NCBI GenBank assembly: GCA_002432425.1
Contig: DJEL01000050.1
Location: forward strand, 1-45,646
Source of the DNA: Lachnospiraceae bacterium UBA5899
GTDB lineage: Bacteria > Bacillota > Clostridia > Lachnospirales > Lachnospiraceae
Direction of reading: 5' to 3'
Length of the DNA stretch: 45,646 bases
The position numbers and the translations under genes were made by a program. Below the pieces are notes generated by a model. It was not told where the DNA came from and searched no databases. It saw nothing but the letters and a program-made list of their open reading frames with translations. Positions 14,544 through 20,922 of the stretch are shown here, one piece after another (within the stretch, counting starts at the first letter, position 1; the number at the start of each line of letters is the position of its first letter).

Positions 14544-15557
14544 ATGATTGAAATCAAAAATCTTTCCAAGGTCTTCCAGACTTCCGACGGAAGCGTGGAA
14601 GCTCTGAAAAACATTTCCCTGACCATAGAGGACGGCGATATCTACGGCATTATCGGTATGAGCGGTGCCGGAAAGAGTACGCTGGTGCGCTGTATCAATA
14701 TGCTGGAGCGTCCCACGGAAGGTTCCGTTCTCATTGATAAAAAGAACATCGGAGAGCTTTCCCCGAAGGAGCTGCGCAGTATCCGCCGGGAAATTACCAT
14801 GATTTTCCAGGGCTTTAACCTGCTGATGCAGAAAACCTGCTTAAAAAACATTATGTTTCCTTTGAAACTCGCCGGTGTAAAAACAGAAGATGCAAAGAAA
14901 AAAGCTCTTGAACTTCTGAAAATCGTAGGTCTTCCCGACAAAGCCAATGCATATCCCGCACAGCTTTCCGGCGGTCAGCAGCAGCGTATTGCCATTGCCC
15001 GTGCTCTGGCAACGCAGCCCAAGGTGCTGCTCTGCGACGAAGCCACCAGCGCGCTTGACCCCAAGACCACACACTCCATCCTGGAGCTTATCCGCGATAT
15101 CAACGCCCGTCTTGGCATTACGGTTATCGTTATCACCCACCAGATGAGCGTAGTCGAAGAAATCTGCAACAAAGTAGCCATTCTGGACAACGGCGAAGTA
15201 GCGGAGGAAGGCGAGGTTTCCACCGTATTTGCCCATCCGAAGTCCGAAGCTGCAAGACGTCTGGTTATGCCGGACAACACAAAGGATTTCCTTCCGGGAC
15301 TTACCGGCGACCATGTTCTGCGTGTCGTATTCAACGGTGCGCTTGCCGCAGGTTCTCCCCTGATTACCCAGATGGCGATAGACAAAGGCATTGCCGCCAA
15401 TATTCTGTACGCTTCCACCCGATGTATCGGTGACAAAGTGTACGGCAACATGCTTTTGGGACTTCCTTCCGATGAAGGCGTGGTAAAAGAAGCCATCGCT
15501 TATCTGTCCCGGGAAGAAAATGTCTTAGTTCAGGAGGTGACGAAAGATGTTCAATAA
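14544..15557 (+). CDS. metN: Methionine-type ABC importer, ATP-binding protein MetN
   Basis: 337 residues. Walker A GMSGAGKST (38-46), Q-loop IFQGFN, signature LSGGQ (141-145), Walker B LLCDEATS and the H-loop THQ are intact. The last ~80 residues, from about 257, resemble the NIL domain that binds methionine and shuts off transport in E. coli MetN. The start at 14544 has GGAG upstream; the open frame continues 13 codons further back into the hairpin and is not favoured. It overlaps metI by 11 bp. Forms a cytoplasmic homodimer on the MetI pair. Confidence 0.93.
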   Translation: MIEIKNLSKVFQTSDGSVEALKNISLTIEDGDIYGIIGMSGAGKSTLVRCINMLERPTEGSVLIDKKNIGELSPKELRSIRREITMIFQGFNLLMQKTCLKNIMFPLKLAGVKTEDAKKKALELLKIVGLPDKANAYPAQLSGGQQQRIAIARALATQPKVLLCDEATSALDPKTTHSILELIRDINARLGITVIVITHQMSVVEEICNKVAILDNGEVAEEGEVSTVFAHPKSEAARRLVMPDNTKDFLPGLTGDHVLRVVFNGALAAGSPLITQMAIDKGIAANILYASTRCIGDKVYGNMLLGLPSDEGVVKEAIAYLSREENVLVQEVTKDVQ

Positions 15558-16251
15558 TTTATTTGCACCGGAAGTAATTGACGAAGCTCTTATCATTTTA
15601 AGAGAAGATATGCCTCTTGCCCTGTGGGAAACCTTTTATGTAACGGTTCTCTCCACCCTGTTTGCTTTTATCATCGGTATGCCCCTCGGCGTGCTGCTGG
15701 TGGTCGGTGAAAAGGGCGGCGTGCTGCCCCTTCCCAAATGGCTGCTTGGCGTACTGAACATCATCATCAACCTGCTTCGTTCCGTTCCGTTTCTGATTTT
15801 GATGATTATGGTATTCCCGCTCACCAGGCTGATTGTGGGTACCACCGTAGGTACTACGGCTTCCATCGTGCCTCTGGTTATCGCCGCGTTTCCTTTTGTG
15901 GCAAGGCTTGTGGAAAGCAGCCTCCGGGAATTAAATCCCAACATTATTGAAACAGCACAGAGTATGGGCGCTTCTCCTTTCCAGATTATTACGAGAGTCA
16001 TGATACCCGAAAGCGTGCCCTCCTTAATTTCCAACGCTACCATTGCCATTACCACCATTTTGGGCTACACAGCCATGAGCGGTATCATCGGCGGCGGCGG
16101 ACTCGGTAAAATTGCCATCAACTACGGCTACTACCGTTACAAATATCTGGTCATGCTGTTTGCGGTTATCATCCTCATTCTGCTGGTTCAGGTGTTCCAG
16201 AGCATCGGTACCCGCTTAGCAACCCGTCTGGATAAACGTATCAAACGCTGA
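15547..16251 (+). CDS. metI: Methionine-type ABC importer, permease MetI
   Basis: 234 residues with about five membrane helices. The ABC coupling (EAA) motif is clear: ELNPNIIETAQSMGASPFQIITRVMIPES, followed by GYTAMSGIIGGGGLGKIAINYGYYRY, typical of MetI. AGGAGG lies upstream within the end of metN, and the genes overlap by 11 bp, so translation is coupled. The operon order metQ-metN-metI differs from the common metN-metI-metQ. A bidirectional terminator follows at 16291. Confidence 0.94.
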   Translation: MFNNLFAPEVIDEALIILREDMPLALWETFYVTVLSTLFAFIIGMPLGVLLVVGEKGGVLPLPKWLLGVLNIIINLLRSVPFLILMIMVFPLTRLIVGTTVGTTASIVPLVIAAFPFVARLVESSLRELNPNIIETAQSMGASPFQIITRVMIPESVPSLISNATIAITTILGYTAMSGIIGGGGLGKIAINYGYYRYKYLVMLFAVIILILLVQVFQSIGTRLATRLDKRIKR

Positions 16252-16290
16252 TTTACCGGCGAATACGGTACGCATCTGCCTTATCCGTGC

Positions 16291-16329
16291 AAAAAAGCTG
16301 CCTGCAACCTAAGTTGCAGACAGCTTTTT
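16291..16329. terminator. Bidirectional terminator between metI and the DtxR-type gene
   Basis: Stem of 17 bp with one mismatch, 16292-16308 with 16313-16329, 4-nt loop, flanked by A-run on the left and T-run on the right. It ends metI on the plus strand. On the minus strand it overlaps the stop codon of the DtxR-type gene (16328-16330). Confidence 0.88.
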
Positions 16330-16708
16330 ATACATCCTGGTGATGTTCGTTGCGCAGATGCTCTTTGATTGCCGCAAAGGATTTATCACTGATATCGTGC
16401 TCCATTTTGCAGGCGTCTTCCGCTGCTGTTTCTTCGTCCACGCCCAAGTTTATCAGCATGGCAGTCAGTGTGGTGTGGCGGTCGTAAATCTTTACCGCTA
16501 CTTCTTTTCCGGCATCGGTCAGTGTCAGGAACCCGTTCTCGTCCATCAGAAGGTAGCCGCCCTCTTTCAGGATACGAACCGCACGGCTGACGCTGGGTTT
16601 GGAAAAGCCCATATACTCTGCCACATCAAGTGAACGAACTTCTTTGTTTTTCTGAGAAAGAACATGTATTGTCTCCAAATACATTTCTCCGGATTCCTGT
16701 AAACGCAT
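16328..16708 (-). CDS. Metal-dependent transcriptional regulator, DtxR/MntR family
   Basis: 126 residues. An N-terminal winged helix (ESGEMYLETIHVLSQ, RSLDVAEYMGFSKPSVSRAVRILKEGGYL) and a dimerisation/metal-binding domain with MEHDISDKSF, the MxxH...E pattern of the primary metal site. It lacks the C-terminal SH3-like domain of DtxR/IdeR, so it is the short MntR-like type. It diverges from the feo operon, whose promoter holds GTTAG-N6-CTAAC palindromes resembling DtxR-family boxes, so it probably represses iron uptake when Fe(II) is plentiful. Whether it senses Fe or Mn cannot be read from the sequence. Confidence 0.88.
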   Translation of the reverse strand: MRLQESGEMYLETIHVLSQKNKEVRSLDVAEYMGFSKPSVSRAVRILKEGGYLLMDENGFLTLTDAGKEVAVKIYDRHTTLTAMLINLGVDEETAAEDACKMEHDISDKSFAAIKEHLRNEHHQDV

Positions 16709-16754
16709 ATGCCATACTCCCTTTCATACATAACCCACTGTCGTTGATAACCCT

Positions 16755-16783
16755 ATGCTATCATTAAACAAAAAAAATTGCAA
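16755..16783 (-). promoter_or_regulatory. Promoter of the DtxR-type gene
   Basis: On the minus strand TTGCAA (16783-16778), 17 bp, TAGCAT (16760-16755). It lies 26 bp from the divergent feo -35 box, so both promoters could share control. Confidence 0.5.
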
Positions 16784-16809
16784 GGTGTATAATTTTGTAT
16801 AATTTATGG

Positions 16810-16838
16810 TTGACAAATGCCGATATCTCGCATATTAT
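16810..16838 (+). promoter_or_regulatory. feo operon promoter
   Basis: TTGACA (16810-16815), 17 bp, TATTAT (16833-16838). The predicted transcription start, near 16845, falls just before the inverted repeat at 16848. Confidence 0.82.
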
Positions 16839-16847
16839 AATTAGGAA

Positions 16848-16863
16848 GTTAGCGAAAGCTAAC
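16848..16863 (+). promoter_or_regulatory. Candidate DtxR-type operator at feo
   Basis: Inverted repeat GTTAGC-GAAA-GCTAAC, placed at the predicted transcription start. A weaker relative, TTAG-N6-CTAA, lies at 16883-16896 next to the ribosome binding site. The same GTTAG-N6-CTAAC pattern recurs at 20173-20188 before the ABC exporter. DtxR boxes in other bacteria contain TTAG/CTAA half-sites, which supports the reading. Confidence 0.7.
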
Positions 16864-16917
16864 CTTTTTATGGCGTAAATAGTTAGTTAGTGCTAATTAA
16901 AAAAGTGAGGAATGCTT

Positions 16918-17130
16918 ATGATGCCACTGAATCTTGCAGATGTCGGGGAAGAAAATACCATTAAGAAAATCGGAGGCAGCCCCGAAGTCAAAAAACACCT
17001 CGAAAACTTAGGCTTTGTCGTAGGTGGAACCGTTACCATCGTGAACACACTGGGAGGAAATGTCATTGTGAATGTAAAAGAATCCCGTGTTGCAATAGAC
17101 CAGGAAATGGCAAGAAAAATTATGGTCTGA
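16918..17130 (+). CDS. feoA: FeoA family protein (first copy)
   Basis: About 70 residues, an SH3-like FeoA domain: LADVGEENTIKKIGG, HLENLGFVVGGTVTIVN, GNVIVNVKESRVAIDQEMARKI. FeoA is a small cytoplasmic partner of the FeoB ferrous iron transporter. Three ATGs lie close together (16912, 16918, 16921); GTGAGGA fits best with 16918. It opens the feo operon and is followed 37 bp later by a second, diverged FeoA. The two differ along most of their length, so the pair is not a recent duplication. Confidence 0.92.
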   Translation: MMPLNLADVGEENTIKKIGGSPEVKKHLENLGFVVGGTVTIVNTLGGNVIVNVKESRVAIDQEMARKIMV

Positions 17131-17167
17131 TGACCTGATTTTTTATGAGAGAAGAGGAGGATAAAAC

Positions 17168-17389
17168 ATGAAAACGTTGAAAGAGACGAAAATCGGCGAA
17201 ACCGTAAAAATCGTCAAGCTCCATGGAGAGGGCGCTGTTAAGCGTCGTATCATGGATATGGGTCTTACCAAAGGTACAGAAGTTTACATCAGAAAAGTAG
17301 CTCCTTTAGGTGATCCCGTAGAAATCACCGTTCGCGGCTATGAGCTTTCTTTAAGAAAAGCCGATGCCGAAATGATTGAAGTTGAATAA
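17168..17389 (+). CDS. feoA: FeoA family protein (second copy)
   Basis: 73 residues with the FeoA SH3-like pattern: LKETKIGETVKIVKLHGEGAVKRRIMDMGLTKGTEVYIRKVAPLGDPVEITVRGYELSLRKADA shortened here to its key blocks IGETVKIVK, RRIMDMGLTKGTEV and GDPVEITVRGYELSLR. The GDP-VEI-RGYELSLR block is the most conserved part of FeoA proteins, so this copy is the more typical one. GAGGAGG lies upstream. It is 32 bp before feoB. Tandem feoA-feoA-feoB is common in Clostridia. Confidence 0.94.
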   Translation: MKTLKETKIGETVKIVKLHGEGAVKRRIMDMGLTKGTEVYIRKVAPLGDPVEITVRGYELSLRKADAEMIEVE

Positions 17390-17421
17390 GGAATTGTATT
17401 TTAGAAAGAGAGGATGAAAAA

Positions 17422-19920
17422 ATGGATTTGCGAATCGCCCTTGCGGGTAATCCTAACTGTGGTAAAACCACATTGTTCAATGCTCTCACCGGTTCCAACC
17501 AGTTCGTTGGTAACTGGCCGGGTGTTACGGTAGAGAAAAAGGAAGGTAAATTAAAGAAGCACGATGGCGTCATCGTAACTGACCTTCCCGGTATTTATTC
17601 CCTTTCTCCTTACACACTGGAGGAAGTTGTTGCACGTAATTATCTGATTGAGGAACGTCCCGATGTTATCTTAAACATCATCGACGGTACCAACCTGGAG
17701 CGTAACTTATATCTGACCACACAGCTTACCGAGCTTGGCATTCCTGTTGTTGTTGCTATCAACATGATTGACCTGGTTAAGAAAAACGGAGACATCATCC
17801 ATCTGGATGAACTTTCCCGTCAGTTAGGCTGTAAGGTAGTGGAAATCTCCGCTCTGAAGGGAACCGGTATTATGGAAGCAGCCGATGCAGCCATCGACGC
17901 AGCAAAGAATACCAAGACCGTTCCCATGCATACTTTCTCAGGCGTGGTTGAACATGCCATTGCCCATATTGAGGAAGCTGCCCTTCATGATTTACCGGAA
18001 GAACAGCAGCGCTGGTATGCCATCAAGATTTTCGAGCGTGACGATAAGGTTCTTGCCAAGCTGAACATCGAAAAGGCAACCTTAGACCACATTGAAAGCG
18101 ATATCCGGGCAGCCGAGAAGGAACTGGATGATGATGCCGAAAGTATCATTACCAATGAAAGATATGTATATATCTCTTCCATCATCAAGGCATGCTACAA
18201 GAAAAAGAGTGTCGGAAAGCTTTCCACCTCTGATAAAATCGATAAGATTGTTACCAACCGTTGGCTGGGACTTCCTATCTTTGCCGTTATTATGTTCTTA
18301 GTATACTACATAGCTATGCAGACCATCGGTGCTGCCGCAACAGACTTCACCAATGACAACATTTTCGGTGATGGTTTCCATCTCTTCGGTATGGGTACCG
18401 CTGCATATGAAGAAGCTGCTGAGCAGTATGGTGACAGCGACTCCATTATTGATGCTTTTGTTTCCGAATACGGAACCGACGAAATTGCAGATGCTCTGGA
18501 TGCAGAGTCTGAGGACTACACAGAGGATGGCGCTAAAGCAGCTCTGGAAGAATTAGTTTCCTTAACTCCCGACGATGCAACTGCAACCTATGAAGTAGTT
18601 GATGAAGAAACATTGGAAATTACCGATACGCCCGAAGTTGGTAAGGCAGATTTACAGACTGCTGTAGATGAATATCTAAATACCGAATACAAGGAAGCAT
18701 ATGGTGCTCCCGATACTTCTACATACGGAACCTGGGTTCCCGGTATCCCTGTTTTATTTGAAAACCTGCTGGATGCTGTCGGTGCTGCCGACTGGTTAAA
18801 GGGTCTTATCCTTGACGGTATTATCGCCGGTGTCGGTGCGGTACTTGGTTTCGTTCCCCAGATGTTGGTACTGTTCTTCTTACTGGCATTCCTGGAAGCC
18901 TGCGGTTACATGTCCCGTATCGCATTCGTGCTTGACCGTATCTTCCGTAAATTTGGTCTTTCCGGTAAGTCCTTCATTCCTATGCTGGTAGGTACCGGTT
19001 GTGGTGTTCCGGGTATCATGGCATCCAGAACCATTGAAAATGAACGTGACCGTCGTATGACCATTATGACAACAACCTTTATCCCCTGCGGTGCGAAAGT
19101 TCCTTTCATCTCCATGATTGCCGGTGCAATCTTCGGTGGTTCCGCATGGGTTGCAACATCTGCATACTTTGTAGGTATGGCAGCAATTATTGTTTCCGGT
19201 ATTATGTTAAAGAAGACCAAGATGTTCGCAGGCGACCCCGCTCCCTTCGTTATGGAGCTTCCTGCATACCATATGCCTACCCTTGGCAACGTACTTCGTT
19301 CCATGTGGGAGCGTGGCTGGTCCTTCATTAAGAAAGCCGGTACCATTATTACCCTTTCCACCATCCTTGTATGGTTCACCACTTACTTCGGATTTGTAGA
19401 CGGCTCCTTCCGTATGCTTTCCGAAGACGAAATCGACAGCTCCATCCTGGCAGCTATCGGTAATGTAATTGCATGGATCTTCATTCCTCTTGGCTGGGGC
19501 AACTGGCAGGCAGCCGTTGCATCTATCACCGGTCTTGTTGCAAAGGAAAACATCGTTGGCACCCTCGGTATCCTTTACGGTGGCGGAGACGGCAGTGTAT
19601 ATAGTAACCTGGCTGCTGCATTTACTCAGGTAAGCGGCTACTCCTTCTTAGTATTCAACCTGCTGTGCGCCCCTTGCTTCGCTGCTATCGGTGCTATCAA
19701 GAGAGAGATGAACAATGCGAAGTGGACCTGGTTCGCTATAGGCTATCAGTGTGGATTCGCTTACGTCATTGCCTTAATGATTGAACAGTTTGGTAATGCC
19801 TTCACCGGCAACTTAAATGTACTTGGTTTAATCGTAGCTATCGTTCTTCTGGCTGCTATGATTTATCAGCTTGTAAGACCTTACAAGGAAGCTACCAAGC
19901 TTACAGCCAAGGTTAAATAA
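17422..19920 (+). CDS. feoB: Ferrous iron transporter FeoB with a large extracytoplasmic insertion
   Basis: 832 residues. A GTP-gated Fe(II) transporter of the cell membrane. The G domain has G1 GNPNCGKT (9-16), G2 PGVT (33-36), G3 DLPG (54-57), G4 NMID (114-117) and G5 SALKG. A helical regulatory domain follows (~170-275). The membrane part has two Gate-like halves with the Cys-containing GTGCGVP (524-530) and FIPCGAKVPF (553-562), plus a later APCFAAIGA. Between the first and second membrane helices lie about 130 extra residues (~312-440), strongly acidic and helical, absent from E. coli FeoB. It is followed by the small Cys-rich partner gene. Confidence 0.95.
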   Translation: MDLRIALAGNPNCGKTTLFNALTGSNQFVGNWPGVTVEKKEGKLKKHDGVIVTDLPGIYSLSPYTLEEVVARNYLIEERPDVILNIIDGTNLERNLYLTTQLTELGIPVVVAINMIDLVKKNGDIIHLDELSRQLGCKVVEISALKGTGIMEAADAAIDAAKNTKTVPMHTFSGVVEHAIAHIEEAALHDLPEEQQRWYAIKIFERDDKVLAKLNIEKATLDHIESDIRAAEKELDDDAESIITNERYVYISSIIKACYKKKSVGKLSTSDKIDKIVTNRWLGLPIFAVIMFLVYYIAMQTIGAAATDFTNDNIFGDGFHLFGMGTAAYEEAAEQYGDSDSIIDAFVSEYGTDEIADALDAESEDYTEDGAKAALEELVSLTPDDATATYEVVDEETLEITDTPEVGKADLQTAVDEYLNTEYKEAYGAPDTSTYGTWVPGIPVLFENLLDAVGAADWLKGLILDGIIAGVGAVLGFVPQMLVLFFLLAFLEACGYMSRIAFVLDRIFRKFGLSGKSFIPMLVGTGCGVPGIMASRTIENERDRRMTIMTTTFIPCGAKVPFISMIAGAIFGGSAWVATSAYFVGMAAIIVSGIMLKKTKMFAGDPAPFVMELPAYHMPTLGNVLRSMWERGWSFIKKAGTIITLSTILVWFTTYFGFVDGSFRMLSEDEIDSSILAAIGNVIAWIFIPLGWGNWQAAVASITGLVAKENIVGTLGILYGGGDGSVYSNLAAAFTQVSGYSFLVFNLLCAPCFAAIGAIKREMNNAKWTWFAIGYQCGFAYVIALMIEQFGNAFTGNLNVLGLIVAIVLLAAMIYQLVRPYKEATKLTAKVK

Positions 19921-19950
19921 GTAAAATGCTATTAGAAAGGAGTCTTTCAT

Positions 19951-20121
19951 ATGCTGACATGGATTACGGAAAACATCGCAACCATCATCATTACCCTGAT
20001 TCTTGTTATCATCGTTGCAGCAATCATCGCAAGTATGGTAAAAGGCAAGAAGGCAGGCAAGTCCTCCTGCGGCTGTAGCTGTAGCCATTGTGCCATGGGC
20101 GGCACCTGTCACAAGCATTGA
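19951..20121 (+). CDS. FeoB-associated Cys-rich membrane protein
   Basis: 56 residues starting MLTWITENIATIII, one membrane helix (~8-30), a basic stretch KGKKAGK, and a cytoplasmic Cys-rich tail CGCSCSHCAMGGTCHKH with five cysteines and two further His. This matches the FeoB-associated Cys-rich membrane protein family found after feoB in Firmicutes and thought to be a FeoC-like partner or iron ligand. AGAAAGGAG lies upstream. It lies 30 bp after feoB and before the operon terminator. Confidence 0.88.
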   Translation: MLTWITENIATIIITLILVIIVAAIIASMVKGKKAGKSSCGCSCSHCAMGGTCHKH

Positions 20122-20128
20122 TTGAAAC

Positions 20129-20168
20129 AGGAAGGCGCACCGAAATGCGTCTTCCTCTTCTTTTTATT
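20129..20168 (+). terminator. feo operon terminator
   Basis: An 11-bp stem with one G-U pair, 20129-20139 with 20146-20156, loop CCGAAA, followed by the T-rich tail CTTCTTTTTATT. It separates the feo operon from the ABC exporter. Confidence 0.85.
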
Positions 20169-20171
20169 ATA

Positions 20172-20189
20172 GGTTAGTCGCAGCTAACC
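20172..20189 (+). promoter_or_regulatory. Candidate DtxR-type operator before the ABC exporter
   Basis: Inverted repeat GGTTAG-TCGCAG-CTAACC. The core GTTAG-N6-CTAAC matches the operator at 16848. TATTAT (20165-20170) just upstream could be a -10 box, but no convincing -35 is visible, so read-through from feo may also contribute. The repeat lies 21 bp before the ATPase start codon. Confidence 0.68.
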
Positions 20190-20210
20190 ATTGATTATGA
20201 GGAGGGTATT

Positions 20211-20912
20211 ATGTCTCTTATCACATTTGAGGATGTGAGCCGTATCTATGAAAACGGTGATCATAAACAAAAGGCACTGGATCATGTAAATTTATCTTTG
20301 GAAGAGGGAAAATTTGTAGTCATCTTAGGTCCCAGCGGTGCCGGAAAAAGTACTCTGTTAAACCTTTTAGGCGGACTGGACAGTCCCACCGAAGGTAAAA
20401 TCATCGTAGACGGAAAAGATATTTCCGGGCTGTCCGGAAATGAACTTGCCGATTATCGTGCTTCCATGGTCGGCTTTGTATTTCAGTTTTACAACCTGAT
20501 ACCGACATTAACGGTACATGAAAATGTTACTCTGGTAAAAGAAATCGCTCCCAATGCCCTTTCCGCTACGGAAATGTTAAAGGAAGTGGGGCTGGAAGAC
20601 CATCTGAAAAATTTCCCGTCCGAACTTTCCGGCGGCGAACAGCAGCGTGTCTCCATTGCCAGGGCACTTGCCAAAAATCCGAAAATCTTACTTTGTGATG
20701 AACCCACCGGCGCTCTTGATTCCGAAACCGGCGTACTGGTTCTGAAATTACTTTTGAAAATGGCACGGGAATACGGAAAAACCATAGTCATTGTTACCCA
20801 TAACCAGAATATAGCCAAAATGGCGGATGTAGTTATCCGTGTTAAAAACGGAAAAATAGTTTCCCGGAAGGAACAGACAAATCCTACACCTGCCGATGAA
20901 ATTGACTGGTAA
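20211..20912 (+). CDS. ABC exporter ATP-binding protein, MacB/LolD-like
   Basis: 233 residues. Walker A GPSGAGKST (40-48), Q-loop FVFQFYNLIPTLTVHENV, signature LSGGEQQR, Walker B ILLCDEPTGALD and H-loop THN: the MacB/LolD branch that works with FtsX-type permeases. GAGGAGG lies upstream. The gene ends 10 bp before the permease start. The DtxR-type operator in front suggests metal control. The substrate is unknown; export of haem, a peptide or a metal-related molecule would fit but cannot be read from the sequence. Confidence 0.93.
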   Translation: MSLITFEDVSRIYENGDHKQKALDHVNLSLEEGKFVVILGPSGAGKSTLLNLLGGLDSPTEGKIIVDGKDISGLSGNELADYRASMVGFVFQFYNLIPTLTVHENVTLVKEIAPNALSATEMLKEVGLEDHLKNFPSELSGGEQQRVSIARALAKNPKILLCDEPTGALDSETGVLVLKLLLKMAREYGKTIVIVTHNQNIAKMADVVIRVKNGKIVSRKEQTNPTPADEIDW

Positions 20913-20922
20913 GGAGGCCTCC

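Noticed and set aside
14975..15496. Long minus-strand open frame opposite metN
   Set aside because: It is an antisense shadow of a well-supported gene with no start signal.
16748..16783. A second DtxR-type operator near the regulator promoter
   Set aside because: No GTTAG-N6-CTAAC match is present there.
20119..20171. A full -35/-10 promoter before the ABC exporter
   Set aside because: TATTAT is present, but no convincing -35 lies 16-18 bp upstream; only the operator is reported.
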